Below the pieces are notes generated by a model. It made no database searches, was not told where the DNA came from, and was given only the letters and a program-made list of their open reading frames with translations. Below are positions 25,788-35,342 of a stretch of 64,000 bases of DNA, one piece after another; the stretch's first letter is position 1; every line of letters starts with the position of its first letter. Origin of the DNA: an uncultured Crocinitomix sp. (GTDB taxonomy: Bacteria; Bacteroidota; Bacteroidia; Flavobacteriales_D; Crocinitomicaceae); the NCBI GenBank assembly GCA_937136425.1, contig CAKZON010000019.1, positions 168,534 through 232,533 on the forward strand. Reading direction: 5' to 3'. A program made the translations under genes and the position numbers.

Positions 25788-26540
25788 CTAATTGGCGAGT
25801 TTATGCTCTATAATTTTTAAAAAATCATCTTTCTTCCGTCTTGATAGTGGCACCTCATCATTGTTTACGAGTTTCACAAAACCACCATCTGTTTTTATAA
25901 TTGATTTTATAAAGTTGAGATTGATGATATGAGAACGGTGCACTTTAATGAAAATAGAATCAGGCAAGAGTGATTCATAATGCTTCATGTTTTTTGAACT
26001 GAGAATTTTTTGATTGTCTTTAAGAACAATTTTGCAGTAGCTTCTATCCGCCTCAATTCGCACAATTTCATGAATAGGAATGTATTTTACTTCGTCTAAA
26101 CTACTAATTGCGATCTTCTTATTTTCTCTACCTTTTAATTCATTAAAAAGCAGTTCAAACTTTTCTTTATAGTCGTCTTTTTGTCCTATTTCTTGTTTTA
26201 ATTTCAATAAAGTGTCGTGCAGTTCTGAAGGTTTGTACGGTTTTACCAAAAAATCAAACGCACTATACTTAATTGCTTTTATTGCAAAATGTCCATGAGC
26301 GGTTGCAAAAACAGACTTGAAGTTAATTTGAGGCAATGCATCTAAGATTTCAAAACTAGATCCTTCAATAATTTCTATGTCGAAAAAAACTATATCAGGC
26401 TTCTGCTTAATAATAGTGCCAATACCACTGGTAACACCTTCAGCTTCCCCCACAATAGTGAACCCCAAATTTGCTTCTTGAATTTGATGAATTAAGCTTT
26501 TTCTGAGTTGAATTTGATCTTCTATTACTACCACTTTCAT
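25788..26540 (-). CDS. LytTR-family response regulator
   Basis: 250 residues from ATG at 26540. The receiver domain has acidic E7-D8, phospho-acceptor D54 (IVFFDIEIIEG) and VKP near residue 102. The C-terminal LytTR domain (IFIKVHRSHIINL, then VPLSRRKKD) covers about 150-247. A TTG three codons upstream at 26549 would lie inside the -7 element of the promoter and cannot be the start. The gene is divergent from the second outer-membrane beta-barrel gene, a plausible target, and precedes its TPR kinase partner. Confidence 0.92.
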   Translation of the reverse strand: MKVVVIEDQIQLRKSLIHQIQEANLGFTIVGEAEGVTSGIGTIIKQKPDIVFFDIEIIEGSSFEILDALPQINFKSVFATAHGHFAIKAIKYSAFDFLVKPYKPSELHDTLLKLKQEIGQKDDYKEKFELLFNELKGRENKKIAISSLDEVKYIPIHEIVRIEADRSYCKIVLKDNQKILSSKNMKHYESLLPDSIFIKVHRSHIINLNFIKSIIKTDGGFVKLVNNDEVPLSRRKKDDFLKIIEHKLAN

Positions 26541-26546
26541 GTAAAA

Positions 26547-26575
26547 CAAATATATGGCTATTTAGAAAGAAACAA
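26547..26575 (-). promoter_or_regulatory. Promoter of the LytTR/TPR-kinase operon
   Basis: On the minus strand TTG (26575-26573) is followed after 18 bases by TATATTTG (26554-26547), an exact -7 match. The predicted transcript start falls within a few bases of the ATG at 26540, so the mRNA would be nearly leaderless. Confidence 0.7.
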
Positions 26576-26662
26576 TTTACCATCCGGAAAAAGAAAGTGA
26601 CCGTTTGCAAATTGTACTTAACAACCTACAAAAAGCAACTGTTTTCATCCTTTTAAGCACTG

Positions 26663-26670
26663 TAAATTTG
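26663..26670 (+). promoter_or_regulatory. -7 element of the second OMP gene
   Basis: TAAATTTG matches TAnnTTTG exactly, 12 bases ahead of the ATG at 26682; the -33 box is not clear. The leader would be about 6 bases to the first ATG, or 12 to the ATG at 26688. Confidence 0.5.
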
Positions 26671-26681
26671 GTGCAAAATTA

Positions 26682-29042
26682 ATGACTATGATACTTAAAA
26701 GAATAGGCTTAGCTGCACTGTTGTTTTGTTCCGTTAACTTAAATGCACAGCTCAAAATTTCAGGTAACCTTGTAGATGATAATCAGGAGCCCATATTATA
26801 TGGAAATGTTTTGGCAGTGTCTAAATCAGATAGTAGTTTAATAAAAGGTGTATTAGCTGAGAACGGAAGCTTTGAGTTAAAGGTGAATGAAACGCAGTGC
26901 TTATTGAAAATTTCTGCAATTAATTATGAACCTACCTGGATAACAATAACAGAGAGTATTGATTTAGGGTCGGTTGTTTTAATGTCAAACTTATTGGAAG
27001 GAGTTGAGGTTGTTGCTAAAACGTTGCCATTTGAAAACAAGAATGGAAATGTGGTAATTAATGTTGATAATACCATTTTTTCATCTAGCACTTCTCCGCT
27101 TGAAATTTTAGGAAAATCCCCTGGAGTTATTGTAAACGGAAATGAAGTGAGCGTAATTGGAAGAGGTGATGCCCAAGTTTATATTGATAATAGACGTAGT
27201 ACGATTGAGGCTTTGAATGCTTTGCCCGTTTCGCAAATTCAATCTATAGAAATTGTGAAAAACCCAGATGCTAGTTATGAGGCGGAAGGAAAAGCCGTAA
27301 TTTTAATTAAAACAAAAGAATTAGGATTAGAAGGATATCAAGCCAGAATTTTAGGGCATTATACAAAAGCATTTTATCAATTAGGATATTTTGATGGTTC
27401 AATTAATTGGCACAAGAAGAAATGGACAATTTCAGCATCTGGAAATTCTAACTTTGGGAGTACCGGCGTTATTCGGTACGATCAAATGCAAGTGCCTAAT
27501 GCTGTTGCACCTTACGAGGCTGAAACTAAGTATACGGAAGAAACCAAATTGCTACCTGTTACAAATTATTTGTTTGGAGTTAAGTATGATCTTTCTCCTC
27601 GACAAACAATTTCTGCAGAATATAACGGGAATTATAGTCTTTATGAACTGGATGTAGAAACCAACATTGATCAACGTTTTGATGATGGTAGTGCACGCAA
27701 TATTAATTCACTTTTAGATGCAAAGAGCCTTTGGAAAACAGATGTTGTATCAGCAAACTACAGTTTGGAGACTGACAGTTTAGGAAGCAACCTTTTTGTT
27801 GGTGCTACCTATAGTGCATTATTTAAAGAGTATGATGATAAGGTTAATGAAACTACTAATATTGAGGACGCGTCATTTATTGCTAATACACAATCAATAG
27901 GAGAGAATTTGAATGTTTTAAAGAATGCTCAAATAGATTATTTAAAGCTTTTTAAAAATGGAAATAGTTTTAAATTGGGAAGTAAGATATCAAATGTTTT
28001 ATCAAGTTCGGATCTGTCACTAGGCACTGTTTCAGGAGATTCGTCTTACAACAATATTCAAAACAAACTCAAGTACAATGAAAACTTAATAGCAGGATAT
28101 TTTAATTGGAATGGAAATTTTAAAAAGGGAAGTTATCAATTGGGAATAAGAGTTGAAAACACCATGTCTGACGCGTTTGAAGGGCAAAGCCAAAATCGAT
28201 ATTTAGATACAAACTATTTGTCCTTTTTTCCTAATGCACGAATTACATATCAACTAAAAGGAGATTGGACTATGACGGATCAATTCAATTCAAAAATTGA
28301 CCGTCCAAAATTTCAAGACATTACACCTTTTATCTATTATCTTAATGCTTTTACTGCGTTACGAGGAAATCCAAATGTGCAACCAAGTTTTGTTTACAAT
28401 TTTGAGCACAGTATTGATAACCAAAAATTAGCAAGCTCATTTAAATTAGGAGTAAATCATACAAAAGGGCCCCGCATTTTTTCTGTATTTGTTACCGATT
28501 CTTTAGAAACAGATAACACTTTGCAAATGGTTAATTTTAATCAGCTAAATGAGGCTTATTTTGAGGTTGGTCAAGGATTTGAGATTAAAAAAATTACAGG
28601 ATACGCTTTATTAAATGTAAGTGTTTCCAAGTTAGAGGATGACAACTTGGCTTTTGAAGAATTGCCAATAACTCCAAAAATATACTTCTATTTATATTCA
28701 AGAATTCCGGTTAAAAACTGGTTTAATTTTGAAATTATTGGAGATATTCAAAGCAGAAATTTTGACGGTAGAAGAACAGTTTTACCTACAGGAAGTATAA
28801 ATTTTGCATTGTCTAAAAGCTTTATGAATAACAAGTTTTATGCGCAATTAGATATTAACGATATTTTCCAACTTTCTAAACGAAGAATTGATTTTGTGCA
28901 GGATAATAATGCGTATCAAGCACAAATTATTCAGGATAACCGTTTTTTAAGGTTTACATTAGTTTACAAATTTGGAAAATTAAAACAGTCGGATTATAAC
29001 CACCAAAATATAAATGCAAATGAACTAAATAGAGCAAATTAA
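26682..29042 (+). CDS. Outer-membrane beta-barrel protein (OMP_b-brl_3 type)
   Basis: 786 residues. A signal peptide ends near LNAQ (residue 22). It continues with a carboxypeptidase-regulatory-like domain (ISGNLVDDNQEPILYGNVLAV, residues 25-95), a plug-like part (LEILGKSPGVIVNGNEVSVIG and NPDASYEAEGKAVILIKTK, about 115-210) and a long beta-barrel. Same architecture as the protein at 12472-14901 and probably paralogous. A second ATG at 26688 is equally good given the close -7 element. It is divergent from a LytTR regulator, which may control it. Ligand unknown. Confidence 0.85.
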   Translation: MTMILKRIGLAALLFCSVNLNAQLKISGNLVDDNQEPILYGNVLAVSKSDSSLIKGVLAENGSFELKVNETQCLLKISAINYEPTWITITESIDLGSVVLMSNLLEGVEVVAKTLPFENKNGNVVINVDNTIFSSSTSPLEILGKSPGVIVNGNEVSVIGRGDAQVYIDNRRSTIEALNALPVSQIQSIEIVKNPDASYEAEGKAVILIKTKELGLEGYQARILGHYTKAFYQLGYFDGSINWHKKKWTISASGNSNFGSTGVIRYDQMQVPNAVAPYEAETKYTEETKLLPVTNYLFGVKYDLSPRQTISAEYNGNYSLYELDVETNIDQRFDDGSARNINSLLDAKSLWKTDVVSANYSLETDSLGSNLFVGATYSALFKEYDDKVNETTNIEDASFIANTQSIGENLNVLKNAQIDYLKLFKNGNSFKLGSKISNVLSSSDLSLGTVSGDSSYNNIQNKLKYNENLIAGYFNWNGNFKKGSYQLGIRVENTMSDAFEGQSQNRYLDTNYLSFFPNARITYQLKGDWTMTDQFNSKIDRPKFQDITPFIYYLNAFTALRGNPNVQPSFVYNFEHSIDNQKLASSFKLGVNHTKGPRIFSVFVTDSLETDNTLQMVNFNQLNEAYFEVGQGFEIKKITGYALLNVSVSKLEDDNLAFEELPITPKIYFYLYSRIPVKNWFNFEIIGDIQSRNFDGRRTVLPTGSINFALSKSFMNNKFYAQLDINDIFQLSKRRIDFVQDNNAYQAQIIQDNRFLRFTLVYKFGKLKQSDYNHQNINANELNRAN

Positions 29043-29069
29043 TTGATGGACAAGATTTTTTGAATTGAC

Positions 29070-29354
29070 TTAGAAATTGGGTAATACTTTACCGTGTTTT
29101 TTGATTTGCTTTAAAATCCAAAATAAGCCTTCCATCATAATGTCAGTAGAGGTGGAGTATTCATCCCTTTGTTTGCCATTATGTTGAACTAAAAGTTGCG
29201 GATAAAACACCGTGAAACGATTCGGGACAGTTCCCTTTTGAATGATAATGGTTTCTTTACTATTTTTAAAATCAACTTCAATTAGATTGGAACTGACCTG
29301 AATAATTTTTGCTTGACCGTAGGTGCTTTTTAATTTTAAATACAATTCTTCCAT
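29070..29354 (-). CDS. Small hypothetical protein
   Basis: 94 residues, no signal peptide, mixed alpha/beta. No motif recognised. It lies 26 bases downstream of the next gene on the same strand and may share a transcript with it. It resembles the size and composition of cytoplasmic immunity-type proteins found in Bacteroidota, but no toxin is adjacent, so this is only a possibility. Confidence 0.55.
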   Translation of the reverse strand: MEELYLKLKSTYGQAKIIQVSSNLIEVDFKNSKETIIIQKGTVPNRFTVFYPQLLVQHNGKQRDEYSTSTDIMMEGLFWILKQIKKHGKVLPNF

Positions 29355-29380
29355 ATTTGTTTTTTACACGAAACTTGGCT

Positions 29381-29857
29381 TTATTGATTTTCCCATGAGT
29401 TTTGCTGAATGACCTTAATTTCGGTAATGTTGTTAAGGTTTATATTTATAATTGCTCCAGTATCTCCGTAACAAATCAAGTGGTTATCAGTTACCTCGGC
29501 CTTGTTTATAGGGTTTGAAAACGTGAAAAATATCGCCCAATTTAAATCACCGTTTAATGTTGTAGAAGCAATAAAACCTTCATTTCCCATGGCGCCATCT
29601 CCAAATACAAATTTTTGCTTTTCAAACTCAAAAGCTCCATGAAAAATATCAATTTCTGTCCAAATGTCTGCATCATATTTCACAATATCCTCTAAGGTTG
29701 TGTCGCATAACGGAAACCAATGGCGTTTAGTTTTTTTTGTTTCGGAATCTAGCACAACGTAAGTGTTTCCAATAGTAATTCTGCCATTTCCATGAGTTAT
29801 GCAATCCATGCCAGGCAAAAAACCTTTTTTCCATTTTTCTTGAATTTTATTCTGCAT
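29381..29857 (-). CDS. Hypothetical protein
   Basis: 158 residues from the ATG at 29857; a TTG two codons earlier is less likely. The sequence is beta-rich with several Trp residues (MDCITHGNGRITIGNTYVV near the start) and no signal peptide or membrane segment. I do not recognise the family. It is followed at 26 bases by another small gene on the same strand and preceded by a third, so these three probably form one cluster of small cytoplasmic proteins. Confidence 0.6.
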   Translation of the reverse strand: MQNKIQEKWKKGFLPGMDCITHGNGRITIGNTYVVLDSETKKTKRHWFPLCDTTLEDIVKYDADIWTEIDIFHGAFEFEKQKFVFGDGAMGNEGFIASTTLNGDLNWAIFFTFSNPINKAEVTDNHLICYGDTGAIININLNNITEIKVIQQNSWENQ

Positions 29858-29990
29858 TGTCAAAAGGTTTTAAATCAATTCCTCTCAAGATCATATTTAA
29901 ATTACTTCCGTCGGACTTTATAATCGATTTTTCGGCACTATGTTTATTGTTATATGTTAAAAGATATTCGCGCATTTTATTGAAAGATAA

Positions 29991-30302
29991 TTAGTCTGCA
30001 AAAATATCACGAATTGCGGTGAAAATTTTAAAGCATGTTTTGGAATCAAGTCCTTCAGGTCTGCTTACTTTCCAATGGCGAGCACTTGCCTGTAATGTTT
30101 GATGAAAACTAAAAAGTTTGTAGACCAAATCACGCTCAATATAAGGTTCATTTTGATAATGAGCTTCAATAGTTTGTAGGGCCTCTATAAAGCGAGTGAT
30201 TCTTTCTTGCTCAACATCCGCACTTAATCTAAAAAGTACATCTAAACCATTGTCAGCTGAGAACTCGCTATCAATTAATGTTTTTGCTTCCGTAATGTTC
30301 AT
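29991..30302 (-). CDS. Small hypothetical protein
   Basis: 103 residues, mostly helical (ADVEQERITRFIEALQTIEAH), with no signal peptide. No family recognised. It heads a run of three small genes on the minus strand; the gap of 133 bases to the next gene shows no clear terminator. Confidence 0.55.
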   Translation of the reverse strand: MNITEAKTLIDSEFSADNGLDVLFRLSADVEQERITRFIEALQTIEAHYQNEPYIERDLVYKLFSFHQTLQASARHWKVSRPEGLDSKTCFKIFTAIRDIFAD

Positions 30303-30393
30303 TTTGAGGTTTCAATGTCAGTTGTTTTATAAGGCTGTAAAACCTCCAAGATAGTAAAATATTTACTGAGTAATGTGCTCCTCTGACCAGTGG

Positions 30394-31362
30394 TTATTCC
30401 TTCATGAATTTTTTATGTATTTCATTTTTTCCATCCAAAATTTGAACAATATAAAACCCAGCATTAAATGAAGAAATATCCAGTTGTTGAATTTGCGCAG
30501 TAGTTTCAAAAACAAGTTTACCTGTAGTGGTAAAAATCTTTATGGATTCAATATTTTCCACATTTCTAAAATTAAAGTTGATTTGATCTTGACTCGGGTT
30601 TGGGAAGAGACTTATTTCGGATGTATTGTTAATTTCATTTAGACTTGTGAGTTCATTCTCAAAATAGCTCCCTGCGGAAATATGACCTTCCGAATCTGAA
30701 TTAAGAGACAATAAGGCTGTGTGCGTGCCTGGTTTAAAAAAAGTAAATGTTGTCATTGTATAGCTATCAAACATAACCTCATCTTCAAAAACTTCATAAT
30801 TAGCAACTTGTTTAACTAATAAAACATTATCATATGTTCCTGACGGTATTGCTAATGTGCCATAACCAATTGCTGTAGAAGTAACATCACCAACTTCTTC
30901 GTAATCAAAATCGGCGGATACAATTGATGAAAATGTATCAGTAAAAGAACTGTCATAACTAAATGGAAAAGTCCAAACTAATTTTGGATTTTCGAAGATG
31001 CTATAATAACTACCGGTAGTTGATGAACCTTTATATATAGCCTCGTCCTCATTCCAATAATTATAACTAAAATTAACCCCTTCATTTGAAGAATAGCAAA
31101 CATTTGTGCTATCATAAAAAGTGTCGTAGGGAGAGTCGCTTAAAGGAACAACTATGTTTTCACTTGTTGAAGTTGCTTCCACACTGCTGTAATCCCAATT
31201 TACATCCTCTCCAACAATAACTTCCTCCCCATCCCAATCAAAATTTGAATGAGAAAACCCCTCATTAAGTAATGGGCGTATATTATCAGCTGTAATTATT
31301 GGTTGTAAAAAACTATTTAAAGGCACCAATGTAATCCCTAGTATTAGTAGATTTTTTATCAT
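30394..31362 (-). CDS. Secreted protein with T9SS sorting domain
   Basis: 322 residues from ATG at 31362. The first 20 form a signal peptide. The middle part is beta-rich and unrecognised. The last 75 residues are a type A C-terminal sorting domain (SLFPNPSQDQINFNF, ending KFMKE), so the protein should be moved across the outer membrane by the type IX system and anchored or released. A longer frame starting at a TTG at 31392 would translate an inverted repeat that looks like an untranslated leader. T9SS core genes are not in the window. Confidence 0.8.
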   Translation of the reverse strand: MIKNLLILGITLVPLNSFLQPIITADNIRPLLNEGFSHSNFDWDGEEVIVGEDVNWDYSSVEATSTSENIVVPLSDSPYDTFYDSTNVCYSSNEGVNFSYNYWNEDEAIYKGSSTTGSYYSIFENPKLVWTFPFSYDSSFTDTFSSIVSADFDYEEVGDVTSTAIGYGTLAIPSGTYDNVLLVKQVANYEVFEDEVMFDSYTMTTFTFFKPGTHTALLSLNSDSEGHISAGSYFENELTSLNEINNTSEISLFPNPSQDQINFNFRNVENIESIKIFTTTGKLVFETTAQIQQLDISSFNAGFYIVQILDGKNEIHKKFMKE

Positions 31363-31366
31363 TTTA

Positions 31367-31394
31367 TTTTGAGTTAATGAATAGTAACTCAAAA
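31367..31394. promoter_or_regulatory. Inverted repeat immediately upstream of the T9SS-cargo gene
   Basis: TTTTGAGTTA (31367-31376) and TAACTCAAAA (31385-31394) are a perfect 10-base inverted repeat with an 8-base spacer, ending five bases ahead of the ATG at 31362. It may be a 5' leader hairpin or a dimeric operator. Confidence 0.55.
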
Positions 31395-31520
31395 TTGAAA
31401 TTTATATGCAATATTTTTAAGTGGAATTCATTCAAATTAAGTCATATTACTACTAATCTAAAACGACGGTAAGGCTTTAAGTGTTTGCCTTTTATGTGTT
31501 TATAGTCTGCGGGGTGAGTT

Positions 31521-32036
31521 TTAAGTGAGGGCGTTTTTTAACACAAATAAAAGGTATTCTTTAATGATGTGTGGCTTAGGGGTCAAATCAGATGTCAAAG
31601 GAAGGTCGAAGATAACTTTTCCTTTTTGATCTAGAACTCGGAAAATGATGTTACTATTTCTTCTTTTTAATCGGACTTTTTGAATTTCTGAAATATCAGC
31701 CCAAAGGATTGTTTTTTCTTTATATCGAATCCCTGTTTTGGACAAATTGTAGTTGTGACTTTGAGTTTTACCCTTTGCACTTAAAATCACGCCTGTTCCA
31801 AAGATTACACCAATTGCAATTCCAAAATAGATTTCAGTTTCAGGATGAGGTATTAGAAATAGAAACGAGAGTAGGATCATTGCCACACCCATGATAATTT
31901 CTGCTCTGTAGGCTAATTTTGAATGTCTAACCAACAATTCATCTGGATATTCTTTATCAGGGATTCTAATTGAATGATTTTTAGAATAGCGTTCTAATAT
32001 CTCATCTTCTATTTTCCACCAATTTAAATTTGACAT
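31521..32036 (-). CDS. Membrane protein with two TM helices
   Basis: 171 residues. Two adjacent hydrophobic helices at about 47-62 and 70-86 separate a charged N-terminus from a C-terminal beta-rich domain (NLSKTGIRYKEKTILWADISEIQKVRLKRRN), which resembles a small bacterial PH-like domain. Function unknown. It follows another membrane protein gene by 22 bases; the two probably share a transcript. Confidence 0.6.
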   Translation of the reverse strand: MSNLNWWKIEDEILERYSKNHSIRIPDKEYPDELLVRHSKLAYRAEIIMGVAMILLSFLFLIPHPETEIYFGIAIGVIFGTGVILSAKGKTQSHNYNLSKTGIRYKEKTILWADISEIQKVRLKRRNSNIIFRVLDQKGKVIFDLPLTSDLTPKPHIIKEYLLFVLKNALT

Positions 32037-32058
32037 CCAGCAATATTCAGTTATAAAA

Positions 32059-32463
32059 CTATAAGGTGTTAGCGTTTAACTCTGATTTACTATTGTCGAG
32101 CGGTTGCATCCTCATCTTAAATATCCAAATTCCTAAAACCAAGGGAATCATATAATACAAATAAATAAATCGTTGAGTCATATCTTTATCATTAGGCCCA
32201 AAGGTTAAATAAAAAGGAATGTAACAAAGAATAATGGCAAATACAGTGATAATTATTTTTTTGGATGCAGCTTTTAATTTAAGCTTGCTGACTTGATAAA
32301 TAATTAAGGTAATAATTACCCAACTTATAATTGAAAAAATAAATCCAAAAACTAAGAAAAGCAGGAATAGATCCACATTACTAGTAGATAAAGCAATCAA
32401 TATTGGCGCAACAATTACAGAGAGCAACCAAAACTTAATGGAGTATGTAATAGAATCTTTCAT
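32059..32463 (-). CDS. Small membrane protein, four TM helices
   Basis: 134 residues with four hydrophobic helices (about 8-27, 31-54, 68-86, 97-115), short loops and a charged C-terminus. Family not recognised. It lies just upstream of the two-helix membrane protein on the same strand. Confidence 0.6.
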   Translation of the reverse strand: MKDSITYSIKFWLLSVIVAPILIALSTSNVDLFLLFLVFGFIFSIISWVIITLIIYQVSKLKLKAASKKIIITVFAIILCYIPFYLTFGPNDKDMTQRFIYLYYMIPLVLGIWIFKMRMQPLDNSKSELNANTL

Positions 32464-32685
32464 TTAATTACTTACTAAAATAGTCAATTATGAGAAGCAT
32501 TGGAGGAGAAGTACAACAGAATGTCTAGATATATATTAATGTGTTTAAAATGATATAAAACTGTTTGTGGAGTGATATGAATCAATGAAAGATAAAACCA
32601 TCACGTTCTCTTTTGTCAATTTCTTTCTCCTGATCTAAAGCAAAGGTGATAGCTGTTCTATAATACTCTGTTCTTGTCTTTCTAT

Positions 32686-34026
32686 TTAATTATTTACAAT
32701 TTTCCAATTTACAAACTCACTTGAAATACTTTTGTTTCCATTAGAGCATTCAATTGAAACATCACCACTAATTTCATTTTGACCGATACAAATGCTACTA
32801 GAATAATTGCAGTCATTTTCTTGTTCATTGGTAGAAATACTAAATGTTTCGTCCCCAGCTGATATTTCAAAGGTTACATCTTGTTCTGAGCTTATTTCAA
32901 TAGAAAATAGACCGCAATCAATGCTTACGGAGATGTCTCCTTCATTTGTAATGCATAAACTAGGTTTACAAACCTCTGTGTTAGATTCAACTATTTCTTT
33001 AAAATCATCAGAATTTTTAACTTTTATTTTGATCGACTCATCAATGTTAAATGAATATTTCGATAGATCTCCTATTGCTTCTGTATTAAAGAGTACAGGT
33101 AATATCTCGGTTGCTATGTAATGTTCTTCATTGTAAACCTTTTCCGGATCAAAGTTCTTTTTTGAAAATTCGTTTTTCAATTGTGTTATGAATTCAATTT
33201 TTTCCTTTTGATTCAAACCATTGCAATTAAATGATAAGAGTTCTTCATTTTTTTGAACAGAATTAATTAAATCAGCCAAGCCAGCTATGTTGTTGACTTT
33301 TTGAAAGGACTGTGAACGACTGTGAAAAAGGGTATAACTTTCATCTACTAGGTTGTATTGAACGAAAAATATTTTTTCCTGCTCTATTACTGCGTTTAAT
33401 TGATCAATTGCCATTAAATCTAATATAGTAATCTGATCTTCAGAACTGATGGATGGAAATTCACGCTCAAACAGTTTAATAGCATTATTGTAATCATCCA
33501 GCACAGCACCTTCTCCGCTAAGATACCCCAAGTCTTCTAAAGCATTATATGTCCAAACTTCATTCTGCAATTTTTCATGTGCCTCAAAATCAAACTTAGA
33601 TTTGCCGTAAATGGCAGTTTTTTTATTTACAAACTCAGTGAAACGGATCGGTAATTTTTCTTCGGTGTCATGAATTACAAAAATCTCTTTATTGTCTAAG
33701 TCTATTTGTTTAGACTTATGATTAAGTAATGTCATTTCATAAACACTTTCAATACCTTCAATTTGCCATCCTTTATCAAATTTTCGAATTATTTTTTCTC
33801 TTTTATCGGCATTGGTATTAAATATAACGTGTTTGTATATGTCGTCAGCAACAGGAGTTTCTGCAAAAAGATCAAGACACAAAGTGTTTAATACATTTTC
33901 ACCAACCGCATATTGGATATTTGAAGGAAGAACAGCCATAGGCTGTAACGCTCTGCTACTGACCTGCGCATTACCTGGCAAAATCAATATTATCATTAGG
34001 AATAGTGAAAAGATAATTTTTTTCAT
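32686..34026 (-). CDS. Secreted hypothetical protein
   Basis: 446 residues. A signal peptide covers the first 20 residues (ending PGNAQ). The middle is mixed, and the last 100 residues are beta-rich with repeated Cys (about eight, including ISVSIDCGLFSIEIS and NDCNYSSSICIGQN), possibly disulfide-bonded outside the cell. No sorting domain is visible. It stands alone, with gaps of 222 bases downstream and 120 upstream; the latter holds a 7-bp inverted repeat (34068-34090). Confidence 0.6.
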   Translation of the reverse strand: MKKIIFSLFLMIILILPGNAQVSSRALQPMAVLPSNIQYAVGENVLNTLCLDLFAETPVADDIYKHVIFNTNADKREKIIRKFDKGWQIEGIESVYEMTLLNHKSKQIDLDNKEIFVIHDTEEKLPIRFTEFVNKKTAIYGKSKFDFEAHEKLQNEVWTYNALEDLGYLSGEGAVLDDYNNAIKLFEREFPSISSEDQITILDLMAIDQLNAVIEQEKIFFVQYNLVDESYTLFHSRSQSFQKVNNIAGLADLINSVQKNEELLSFNCNGLNQKEKIEFITQLKNEFSKKNFDPEKVYNEEHYIATEILPVLFNTEAIGDLSKYSFNIDESIKIKVKNSDDFKEIVESNTEVCKPSLCITNEGDISVSIDCGLFSIEISSEQDVTFEISAGDETFSISTNEQENDCNYSSSICIGQNEISGDVSIECSNGNKSISSEFVNWKIVNN

Positions 34027-34146
34027 AGTAGTGTATGTTTTAACTAGGTGTTCTTTTTGGATGGTTTACATTGGTAAATAAAGCCAATGTTTATTTAATT
34101 AAAAACAGTATAAGTACGTGACATTGAGATCTTAAAGTGTAGTACG

Positions 34147-35076
34147 TTAATTACCTGAATTTTTCCAATCAATCTTTTTAACATACCCAATCTTAACCAA
34201 TGGAATTAAGGTGTTTTGAGTTCCTGCTAATACTCGCATTCTTTTATCTAAAATAATTGTTGAAACATCAAAAACAATATTTTTAAATCCCTTAATACCT
34301 TCAACTGCTTTGAAACGGAAACCGAATTTAGTGTACAAGAAATCTTTTTTGGAGTTTTCGGGGAAATAATCATGAAAATTGTCTCGATTATTGGTGATAG
34401 ATAATGCACGAAGATCAAAATACATTGAGAATGATTCTTTAATTATAATAGCTTCTAAACCTACTCGTAATGAAAAGCTACTAATATCATTCTTTACGCT
34501 AATAAAAGTAGTCGAATCAAGATTGAATAGAGAATGCCCTTGTAAATGAATTGACGTTACTAGGCCAAATCTGTTTTGAAATTTTGTTTGTGTAGCAGTG
34601 GGCGTTTTACTATAAGGAAAGCCTATGACCATCCCTAAATTTGCTGAAAAATTACTTATATCGTTTACGAATAGAGCCTGTCCAGTTTTTTCTACACTAA
34701 AATTTTGATTATCAACTTTTGTTGTTTTTATTGATGGTTGTATCACAATATTTCTAATTGTAAATTGACTTGCAGCAACAATTGATGGTCTAAACCCAAC
34801 GGCATCTGACCCCGCGTTTAAATCAGAGCCAAAAGCTGCTAAAGGAAAACTCTTATTTTCTGCTTCCTTCTTAGCTTGTCTCTTAGCCTTATTTTTTGCA
34901 GATGCTATGCTAAGCCCTTGGTTTAGGTAAGTTTTGTTTAAGGATGTATTTAATTCAGTTATTAATTTGGGTTTGTATTTCAAACGTCTTCTTTCATTTT
35001 CGTTGATGTCTAATAAGTTTTGACTAAAAGTAATTCCACTAATGAGAAGGGTTATAATAATGGATATTGATTTCAT
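34147..35076 (-). CDS. Exported protein, possible outer-membrane beta-barrel
   Basis: 309 residues. A signal peptide occupies the first 18 (ending TFSQ). A helical segment around residues 40-75 is rich in Lys, Arg and Ala. From residue 100 alternating hydrophobic strands suggest a small barrel. No known family; no sorting domain. It could be an outer-membrane protein of the assembly or adhesin type. Confidence 0.55.
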   Translation of the reverse strand: MKSISIIITLLISGITFSQNLLDINENERRRLKYKPKLITELNTSLNKTYLNQGLSIASAKNKAKRQAKKEAENKSFPLAAFGSDLNAGSDAVGFRPSIVAASQFTIRNIVIQPSIKTTKVDNQNFSVEKTGQALFVNDISNFSANLGMVIGFPYSKTPTATQTKFQNRFGLVTSIHLQGHSLFNLDSTTFISVKNDISSFSLRVGLEAIIIKESFSMYFDLRALSITNNRDNFHDYFPENSKKDFLYTKFGFRFKAVEGIKGFKNIVFDVSTIILDKRMRVLAGTQNTLIPLVKIGYVKKIDWKNSGN

Positions 35077-35288
35077 TGTTATTGGGTTTGGATTAATAAT
35101 TCAATAAAATTTCGTTAGGTGTATAAAAGAGATTTTTCAACTCTGAAATAGCCATATAAATTATAGATTTTATTTTGACGGTAAAGTTTGAGTTTTTCAA
35201 CAGGTCAGACAAGAGGATGTTTCCTAAATCAATAGAGGGAAATTCCTAAACGCTAGGAGAGGATTAACCCTGAGTTTGGATTTTTGTG

Positions 35289-35320
35289 TTGGAAATCAGT
35301 AGGGTATGTCTTTATATTTG
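35289..35320 (+). promoter_or_regulatory. Promoter of the 228-residue gene and following operon
   Basis: TTG (35289-35291) is followed after 21 bases by TATATTTG (35313-35320), an exact -7 element. Transcription would begin about 17 bases before the ATG at 35343. Confidence 0.55.
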
Positions 35321-35342
35321 AGGGAACTAAAACTCGAATTTT

